Source: a virus
DNA length: 33,533 nucleotides
Virus record (IMG/VR): IMGVR_UViG_3300033143_003837
Span: 1-33,533 of that record
Direction: 5' to 3' (one strand)
Below the pieces are notes generated by a model. The model was not told the DNA's origin. It saw nothing but the letters and a program-made list of their open reading frames with translations, and ran no database searches. The position numbers and the translations under genes are program-made. Below, piece after piece: positions 27,437 through 33,533 of the stretch (the first letter of the stretch is position 1; the number at the start of each line of letters is the position of its first letter).

Positions 27437-29620
27437 ATGCCTGATCAAACTCTTGGATCTCTTGGGGTTGATTTTAAAATTGACTGGAGAAAGATCAATA
27501 GATCTTTGGATAAAGTCAATTCTGCTATCGGGAAAGTATCAAAAAGTATTGGTAAAAATATTAAATCTGCCTTAGGAGGTTTAGCATCTGTTGCTACCTC
27601 TGTTACTAGAAGAGTTGTAAGAATTTTTACAAGAGCTTTTAGCAAGATAGTTCAGATAGTCAAAAGAGCTATGTTGCTATCTGCTGCTGCTATAACTGGA
27701 TTTCTTGCTGTTTCTACTAAGATGGCTATTGATGTAGAAGAAATGCAGAGTTTATTTGATATCTCTTTTGGAAAAATGTCAGATGACGTTAGGGACTGGT
27801 CCACAGAATACTCTAAAAGCGTTAGGACTAATAGATTTGAGACGGAGAGTATGGTTACTACTATGTTTAACATAGCTAGAGCCATGGATCAAACAGGAGA
27901 GGCAGCAACGAAGACTGCAAAAGACTTAGTTTCCATGTCAAATGATTTAAAATCTGCTTTTAACTTAAGAGGAGATATTGCTTTTGAAAAAATCCGTAGT
28001 GGAGTGGTTGGAATGGCAAAACCATTGCTAAATCTAGGAATAGATCTTAGAGTAGCAAAAGTTGAAGAGTTCGCATTAGCACAAGGTATGGAAAAAGTAA
28101 ATGGAGAGTTAACTAATCAACAAAAGATAATTGCTCGAACAGGACTTTTAAAACAGATATTAAAAAATATTGACGTTATCGGAGATATGGAAAGAACTCT
28201 TGACTCATCTCAGAATAGAATTAGAGCATTAACTGATGGCTTTAAAGAGTGGTCCGTTACTATGGGTGATGTGATAAGAAGCTCTGAATCATTTAATAAC
28301 GTATTAATGTTATTAGAAAAGAATGCTGGGGCATTGCAGGGCATCCTTCAAGGTGGATTACAAAGAGCAGTTAATGCTATTGATGATCACTTTGCTAATG
28401 AAGATAATATAGATAATTGGATATTTGGTTTTCAACAAATAGGCAAAGCAGCTGCTTTTTTAAGAGATGAAATCGGTAGATTAATAAACATAACTCTTGA
28501 TTGGTTGAGTGTCTCTGAGAATCAACAGAAGTTAAGAGATATGTGGGAAAGTATAAAAAGTGCTATCATAGCTATACCTCCTTTGGTAAGTGATTTAACT
28601 AAAAAAGTTAGAAAAGCTATACCACTTATAAAACAAGAATTTAGTAATTTAGTAACAATATTTAATGAAATTAGAAAAAAACTAAATTGGCTTATTGGGC
28701 CTATTATAAAAATCATAGATTTCTCTCTAAAATTGTTAGGATTAAACGGAAAAGTTTGGGATTCTCTGTCGGCAAAAATAATAAAAGTATTTGTGGCTTT
28801 AAAATTACTACCTGGATTTTTACGTTTATTAGGCAAATGGTTTACTTTTGTTTTCTCAGGCAAATTATTTGCTTTGTTGGATACTGTCTTTTTTAAGATA
28901 AAAGGCCTTGGCAATATCATGATGAAAACTCTGCCTAGTATAAAATCATTTGGATCTATTTTTACAGGCGCTTGGTCCTTAATACAAAACTCTATAATTT
29001 GGGTTTCTACAGCATTGACTAATTTAGTAGGAATTTTAGCAGGGCCTGTCTCAGCTGCCTCAGCGGGGCTTGTAGCAGTCCTTTCTGTTATTGCAGCAGC
29101 AGTAGGATGGTTTGCGGGTAAGGGAATACTAGGGATAGTTAAATGGGGGCTAAAAGCCGTAGGTGTATTTGACGTAGTTAACGACTCATTAGATGCCCTA
29201 ATTACAAAACTATTAGAGTATGGAGAAACAATAGCATTTATATTAAATCCAATAGGAGCATTAGCTACTAAAACTATTGTAGAAAAAACAGGACTTCAAA
29301 GAGTAGATCCTAATGCAGGTTTTGCTCAAAAAGAAGGTAGCATAATGAGCAGGACAATTGAAAGAGCAAATCTTGCCAAGATGTTAGCACCTATAGCTCC
29401 AGTTGCTCCATCTATACCTTTTACCTTCCCTACAGCACCATTTGCACCTGTAACACCTGTAACACCTGTAACACCTGTAACACCTGTTCCTACTACTAGC
29501 AATATAAGTGGAACACGTAAGGGGCAAGAACAAATAATAGTTCTATTAGCCAAATTAGTACAAATATCAGCGATGCAACCACAAAGAGATAATATGCTTA
29601 GAAAAAATTATTCAGGATAA
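27437..29620 (+). CDS. Tape measure protein
   Basis: 727 residues. It has a charged helical N-terminus, a hydrophobic span near residue 80-95 (MLLSAAAITGFLAVSTK), then the classic conserved block (EMQSLFDISFGKMSDDVRDW ... LRGDIAFEKIRSGVVGMAKP and LLNLGIDLRVAKVEEFALAQ). Later hydrophobic stretches (about 520-575) are typical. The C-terminal part has a Pro-rich linker of TPV repeats (9-bp DNA repeat at 29445-29488). At about 0.15 nm per residue the tail would be near 110 nm. AAGGAG site; the start is two bases past the chaperone frame. Confidence 0.92.
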   Translation: MPDQTLGSLGVDFKIDWRKINRSLDKVNSAIGKVSKSIGKNIKSALGGLASVATSVTRRVVRIFTRAFSKIVQIVKRAMLLSAAAITGFLAVSTKMAIDVEEMQSLFDISFGKMSDDVRDWSTEYSKSVRTNRFETESMVTTMFNIARAMDQTGEAATKTAKDLVSMSNDLKSAFNLRGDIAFEKIRSGVVGMAKPLLNLGIDLRVAKVEEFALAQGMEKVNGELTNQQKIIARTGLLKQILKNIDVIGDMERTLDSSQNRIRALTDGFKEWSVTMGDVIRSSESFNNVLMLLEKNAGALQGILQGGLQRAVNAIDDHFANEDNIDNWIFGFQQIGKAAAFLRDEIGRLINITLDWLSVSENQQKLRDMWESIKSAIIAIPPLVSDLTKKVRKAIPLIKQEFSNLVTIFNEIRKKLNWLIGPIIKIIDFSLKLLGLNGKVWDSLSAKIIKVFVALKLLPGFLRLLGKWFTFVFSGKLFALLDTVFFKIKGLGNIMMKTLPSIKSFGSIFTGAWSLIQNSIIWVSTALTNLVGILAGPVSAASAGLVAVLSVIAAAVGWFAGKGILGIVKWGLKAVGVFDVVNDSLDALITKLLEYGETIAFILNPIGALATKTIVEKTGLQRVDPNAGFAQKEGSIMSRTIERANLAKMLAPIAPVAPSIPFTFPTAPFAPVTPVTPVTPVTPVPTTSNISGTRKGQEQIIVLLAKLVQISAMQPQRDNMLRKNYSG
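29445..29488 (+). repeat. 9-bp tandem repeat in the tape measure gene
   Basis: CACCTGTAA repeated almost five times, encoding V-T-P units of a Pro-rich linker. Nearby PIAPVAP/FTFPTAPF segments extend the Pro-rich zone. Unit number changes keep the frame, so linker length can vary without breaking the gene. Confidence 0.92.
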
Positions 29621-29623
29621 AAT

Positions 29624-30655
29624 ATGAGTATTAGAATATTAGAAAAAAGTTTTGCAGAACATCTTACAATAGCAAATACAACTTCTGTAGTAATGATGTC
29701 TATGACTTGGAACGACTACTATAACCAAGGAGGGGATCTCGTGACTGGAGTTGGTGAATTTCTACAAACAATAAATCTACCCTTCATAGGAGATAGCTAT
29801 TCTCTATATTTTGGCACATGTTATTTAAATGATTTAGTTTTAACAGACATATCAATGGAACCAACTTCAGCAATCGAAAATCCATTCGATACTACTTCCA
29901 TGGATCTCGATAAACAAATTACGATTTTTTATACATGGAGTAACGAAGGATCTGATGAAAGTCCTAAAGTTAATGAGAGTGGAAGTTGGCAGATTTCTTA
30001 TGATACATCACTTGATGATGAGAGTGTTGATACATATATAGATCTTCTTACCAAGAAAACTGTATTTTGGCCTGATATATATTTAACAAAGTTAGATCCT
30101 AACATAACAATAGATTTACCTAGTGGATACACAGGACTTTATAGTGGTGGATCAGATACTGATAAAAAAGAATACCAAGATGCAATATCTAGTGAGATAC
30201 CAGTGTTAAATAAAAAAACACCTCACCTTACTGCATCTATTATTGCTTATGGAAGCGCAATAATAGATGAGATATATGCTAGGAATCATGGATCAATAAA
30301 TAGTGAAAACTTCCTTTCGAGAATATATGAACAGAAAAAGCAAGCTACTGTGGCGAAGAATAAACTTCCTACAGATACGGGCAACTCATGGGACAATTCT
30401 AATGACGTTCATCGCTGGTTATTCGTAGATCATACTATGGAACCTGTCAATGGGACGGCATTTTTTAAGTATACTCTTATCTTCGAGTATAATGATCTAC
30501 AAGATCCAGGTGAGTTTGGTAACTGGGATACATACTTAAACGCAGATCTTCCTGGAGGCCTTATAGATCTAAATATTTATAAAGAAATTGACTTTTATAC
30601 AGTATTGTTTTCAGGTATGGATGCTGTCTTACCTAATACTAGAGGATGCAGATAA
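29624..30655 (+). CDS. Tail-tip protein, first after tape measure
   Basis: 343 residues, no recognised domain. Acidic and aromatic, with strand-like stretches near the start (SYSLYFGTCYLNDLVLTDIS) and a Trp/Asp-rich second half. The place directly after the tape measure is usually that of the distal tail protein, which joins tube to tip; this protein is of that length class, but I cannot see the distal tail signature. AGGA site. The stop overlaps the next ATG by one base. Confidence 0.7.
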   Translation: MSIRILEKSFAEHLTIANTTSVVMMSMTWNDYYNQGGDLVTGVGEFLQTINLPFIGDSYSLYFGTCYLNDLVLTDISMEPTSAIENPFDTTSMDLDKQITIFYTWSNEGSDESPKVNESGSWQISYDTSLDDESVDTYIDLLTKKTVFWPDIYLTKLDPNITIDLPSGYTGLYSGGSDTDKKEYQDAISSEIPVLNKKTPHLTASIIAYGSAIIDEIYARNHGSINSENFLSRIYEQKKQATVAKNKLPTDTGNSWDNSNDVHRWLFVDHTMEPVNGTAFFKYTLIFEYNDLQDPGEFGNWDTYLNADLPGGLIDLNIYKEIDFYTVLFSGMDAVLPNTRGCR

Positions 30656-31215
30656 TGGGTGATAAACTAAGAGATTTCAGATTAAATGAGAATCCAACTA
30701 GCACTAGCTTCACTAAAAATTTAAATCAAATAGTTGCTCAAGTAAAAAAAGCTAATAACATTAAATTAAAAGTAAAAGGTGGTACTGGAGGGAAAAGACA
30801 TAGCAGAAAAGGAGATACTCTTCAAGTCAATATCCCTAAAACAAAAAATGTAGGAGACACTACTCAATGGGCAATAGTTATAACTCCTCCAGAGTATGAT
30901 AATCCAGTAAGGAATAACTGGGTTGTTCAAAAAGCTTCAGTAAATACATCTGATGAATGGGAAGGTGATGGAGACGACATAACTATTGAGCGAGTTCTAG
31001 GTTATGAGGGATTCGATTCAAATGCCGAGGATGTTCGCAATTGGACTAACTGGCCTTTGACTGATGGGATATGTAAGATAGTAAATAGATTTGATGAGGC
31101 AGAAGGTGATAATATATGGTACATGGACATGCCAATGATGTATACTGGTCCTCCTGACGAAGCATCACTAAGATTTAGTCAGAAAGATGGCTACACACAA
31201 GCAGTTTGGATTTAA
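30655..31215 (+). CDS. Tail-tip protein, second after tape measure
   Basis: 186 residues from the ATG at 30655 (TAATG overlap, GAGG nine bases upstream); an ATG at 30646 is too close to that site. The N-terminal part is basic (LKVKGGTGGKRHSRKGDTLQ), the C-terminal part acidic and aromatic (WTNWPLTDGICKIVNRFDEA, then NIWYMDMPMMYTG). Function unknown; the context suggests a tip subunit partnering the 1377-residue protein next to it. Confidence 0.7.
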   Translation: MGDKLRDFRLNENPTSTSFTKNLNQIVAQVKKANNIKLKVKGGTGGKRHSRKGDTLQVNIPKTKNVGDTTQWAIVITPPEYDNPVRNNWVVQKASVNTSDEWEGDGDDITIERVLGYEGFDSNAEDVRNWTNWPLTDGICKIVNRFDEAEGDNIWYMDMPMMYTGPPDEASLRFSQKDGYTQAVWI

Positions 31216-31237
31216 AATATTTTGGAGAGAATAGAAA

Positions 31238-33533
31238 TTGACTACACCTTGGGAAAAACATTCCTGGCCTTTAGAAAAAGGACAGATAATAACACATGAA
31301 GCAATAAGAGATGTTAGTAAAAGAGGATTCCTACTGTCTATAGGAAAAAATGCGTCTGAAGAAAGAGCAAAAAGAGAACCATCTATACCATTCGAAGATC
31401 CACAAAAATTCGCTTTTAAATGGGAAGATGTCATGCTTCCATATCCTACAGAAGATATAGAATATGATACAGATGCTACTCCTCCAGATGTTAGTCAATG
31501 TGAAAAGAATACAGAACAGGCAGGAATAATTCCTGGCTCACTAACAGTGTGGTTCGAACGTTCATTCTCACATGATCTACTAGGAGTAGTCCAAACAGGA
31601 GATGACTTTGAATTTAAATTTGCAGCAACATCTGTTACCTTATATGCTTTATATCATCAAAATGGTTGTACTATACTAGTAAAAGATGGAACAGCTACTG
31701 CCTCAGAACAAGAAACATTCTTTAGAGAACAGGATGACTTTAGGCCTGGAACTCCTTTTATAGTTCAAAACTGTGATGAAGCATCAAATGATGGCTTCTA
31801 TCGAGTTAGAGAGGTTAGAAACGATGGAAGTAATGTCTTCGTCATAGTGGACAACAACTCGTATGAACAGCAAACCTTAGTGGCTACAGCAGTAGCTCAA
31901 GGGACTGCTACCTGTGACTTTGGAGGAGATTGGTATACATTAAGATCAGGAAATGGCAATAGCACAAACTCAGGCATAGGTAATGGAGGTAAATTAAATA
32001 ATTTCTTTTCTAACTATGGAGATTCAACATATGAGAGAGGCCCAGATCAGACAGGCCCTGTTGTAGATTTTTGGTTCTCACAGAAGGATTTATTCCACAG
32101 ATACGAACCTATTGCCTACGCTGTTCCGCCAGATGAGAATCCATCAGGAGTTTATGAGAGTTATCAGCCAAACTGGGGGCCTAATGACTCTAGGTGCCCA
32201 GACGGTGGCCAATTATCAAAAGACTTTAATGGGGAATGGGTTAGGACAGATAACCCTAATTTATATTCTACATATGATGATAACTGTCATAGATTTCATA
32301 TAGAAGCTGATAGTGAAGGTTCATATATATCACTCCCTTCTTCTACATATGAGCAATTTTCCTATTTAGTAGAAACTTCTGAGTTTTTAAATGAGCAAAC
32401 AGATCCTAAAGAGATACATAGTCCTTTCAAATACAAAGACACAAATGCGAGTAGGTGGAAATATAAAGGTAAAGTAAGATTTAAGAAAAGTCAAATTACT
32501 GATCATGAAAACCTTGGTACTTTTGGTTATCCTATACGCACAGGATACGTCACAGAATCCAATACAAAGGTAGGAGCAAGCACTGATCACCAATATGTCT
32601 CTACTCATAGTTTTGACGCTGGTGGTAGTAACACGGGTTCTAGAACACAAGATGGATACCTTCCTCCTTCAGATACTTCTGTTCCATTAGAAAAATGGAT
32701 AGATCAGAGCTATAACGATGCAGTTCAAAACATGGTTAGCAGAGTTTGTGGTTCTGAGAAATGGTTACACGAACCAACTGATCAATATATAACGAATTGG
32801 TTTGATATCCATAGCCAAAATTTAGTAGCTCCAGTAGAGTATGGTGCATTTTTCCACCTTAATGGGGTAGAGGAGTGGTTCTGGTACGGAACTTTTACAG
32901 GGACAGAAACATACGAAGATTTATTTGCAGCAGAAGGATTAAATGCGTGGAAACCAGAGATGAATCAGTACATGAATCCTTTTCCTCCTATGGATGACGA
33001 GCTTTTTGGAGAGAACGGATCTGCCCTGGAATTAATTTTATCTCAGATACCTGACTCCTACGATTGGTGGTTTGATAGCCATACTTTTGTTTCGAAAAGA
33101 GTTTGTGATGACGGCATCATATGGCTCTTATCTAGGGGAGTTACATGGGACGATGACAACTTACCAGGTGTATTCAACGGAGTAAGCTGTATCACAGCAG
33201 GAGACGTTTTAGAGGCATGCTGGCCAATGACGTCCGCAGCAGGTACATGGCGTCGCACGTTTAAGAACTCACTAGGCAGAGTAAGCAATTCTAAAATGAG
33301 AGATGGGAATAGGAGTGATCCTATTAGTGATGAGTATATAAACTACTCTATACATCCAGATACCTCAGTTCCTCAGATAATGTATGGTAGATTTAAGATG
33401 GAAGAACCAGAGCCAGATGAATACTATACTTGGAGCCAAGCAATAACTATAAACAATCCATCTGCCACTGATAGTTCTTTTACTCTGAGTGGAAATGAAA
33501 CAGCTAAATTTAAAGAAGGTTGGAGGGTATTTG
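31238..33533 (+). CDS. Large tail protein, N-terminal part (continues at base 1)
   Basis: A TTG at 31238 with GGAGAG at 31224-31229 starts a frame that stays open to the window end. Base 33420 equals base 1, and the frame runs on to the stop at 1952, so the full protein has 1377 residues. The N-terminus (TTPWEKHSWPLEKGQIITHE) is soluble. The part shown is rich in Trp, Asp, Gly and Tyr with scattered Cys, and resembles no enzyme I know. As the largest tail gene after the tape measure it probably forms the tip, central fibre or receptor-binding part. A TTG start is rarer than ATG, but there is no ATG near the ribosome site. Confidence 0.85.
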   Translation, partial: MTTPWEKHSWPLEKGQIITHEAIRDVSKRGFLLSIGKNASEERAKREPSIPFEDPQKFAFKWEDVMLPYPTEDIEYDTDATPPDVSQCEKNTEQAGIIPGSLTVWFERSFSHDLLGVVQTGDDFEFKFAATSVTLYALYHQNGCTILVKDGTATASEQETFFREQDDFRPGTPFIVQNCDEASNDGFYRVREVRNDGSNVFVIVDNNSYEQQTLVATAVAQGTATCDFGGDWYTLRSGNGNSTNSGIGNGGKLNNFFSNYGDSTYERGPDQTGPVVDFWFSQKDLFHRYEPIAYAVPPDENPSGVYESYQPNWGPNDSRCPDGGQLSKDFNGEWVRTDNPNLYSTYDDNCHRFHIEADSEGSYISLPSSTYEQFSYLVETSEFLNEQTDPKEIHSPFKYKDTNASRWKYKGKVRFKKSQITDHENLGTFGYPIRTGYVTESNTKVGASTDHQYVSTHSFDAGGSNTGSRTQDGYLPPSDTSVPLEKWIDQSYNDAVQNMVSRVCGSEKWLHEPTDQYITNWFDIHSQNLVAPVEYGAFFHLNGVEEWFWYGTFTGTETYEDLFAAEGLNAWKPEMNQYMNPFPPMDDELFGENGSALELILSQIPDSYDWWFDSHTFVSKRVCDDGIIWLLSRGVTWDDDNLPGVFNGVSCITAGDVLEACWPMTSAAGTWRRTFKNSLGRVSNSKMRDGNRSDPISDEYINYSIHPDTSVPQIMYGRFKMEEPEPDEYYTWSQAITINNPSATDSSFTLSGNETAKFKEGWRVF
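33420..33533. repeat. 114-bp terminal direct repeat, right copy
   Basis: Identical to bases 1-114; see that entry. It should be counted once in the genome. Confidence 0.93.

Noticed and set aside
29445-29488. Iterons of a replication origin
   Set aside because: The 9-bp units are in frame and encode a Pro-rich linker of the tape measure protein.
1-33533. Recoded stop codons (TGA or TAG read as an amino acid)
   Set aside because: Genes use TGG freely, and TGA, TAG and TAA all end genes at sensible places next to the following starts.

Overview
The window is an essentially complete tailed-phage genome that closes on itself. Bases 1-114 are repeated exactly at 33420-33533, and one reading frame runs through the join, so the natural unit is a circle (or circularly permuted molecule) of 33,419 bp. 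The DNA is AT-rich (about one third G+C by eye), uses the standard bacterial code (TGG for Trp, TAA/TAG/TGA all as stops) and carries strong purine-rich Shine-Dalgarno sites. This suits a low-G+C bacterial host, but nothing in the sequence names the host.

Rightward structural half (12.2 kb to the end, then through the join to 3.0 kb): two tail-fibre genes (one with a collagen-like stretch, one with a beta-roll repeat), three very small genes, terminase small and large subunits, HK97-type portal, prohead protease and major capsid protein, two small head-region proteins, four head-tail connector/completion proteins, an inserted NUMOD3-HNH endonuclease, two adjacent paralogous tail-tube proteins, a tail-assembly chaperone pair joined by a -1 frameshift at A AAA AAC, a 727-residue tape measure, two tail-tip proteins, a 1377-residue tail protein that crosses the contig join, a 31-residue basic peptide and a beta-rich tail protein. 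This is a long, non-contractile-tail (siphovirus) plan; no sheath or baseplate-wedge genes are seen. A sigma-like gene (3127-3732) follows a terminator-like hairpin at the end of this block.

Leftward half (11.99 kb down to 3.8 kb): an HNH-AP2 endonuclease that appears to be leaderless, a 48-residue membrane peptide behind a structured leader, a roughly 790-base gene-free and hairpin-rich region, then a long operon of small genes. Its first gene is sigma-like, followed by an HNH endonuclease, a PD-(D/E)XK-like nuclease and about eleven proteins I cannot name. The operon ends at a strong intrinsic terminator (4764-4809). Beyond the terminator lies a third sigma-like protein fused to basic repeats of the kind seen in homing endonucleases.

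The main points of interest are: three divergent sigma-like proteins in one small phage with no RNA polymerase gene; no recognisable replication, recombination, integration or lysis enzyme; several small genes bounded by direct repeats that copy the 3' end of a neighbouring gene, suggesting one-gene insertions; strand-specific hairpins that pair fully only as leftward RNA because of G-U pairs; and a pair of leftward promoters with the same extended sequence, one of which places the start codon at the predicted +1. All calls are from reading the sequence; no database search was possible.
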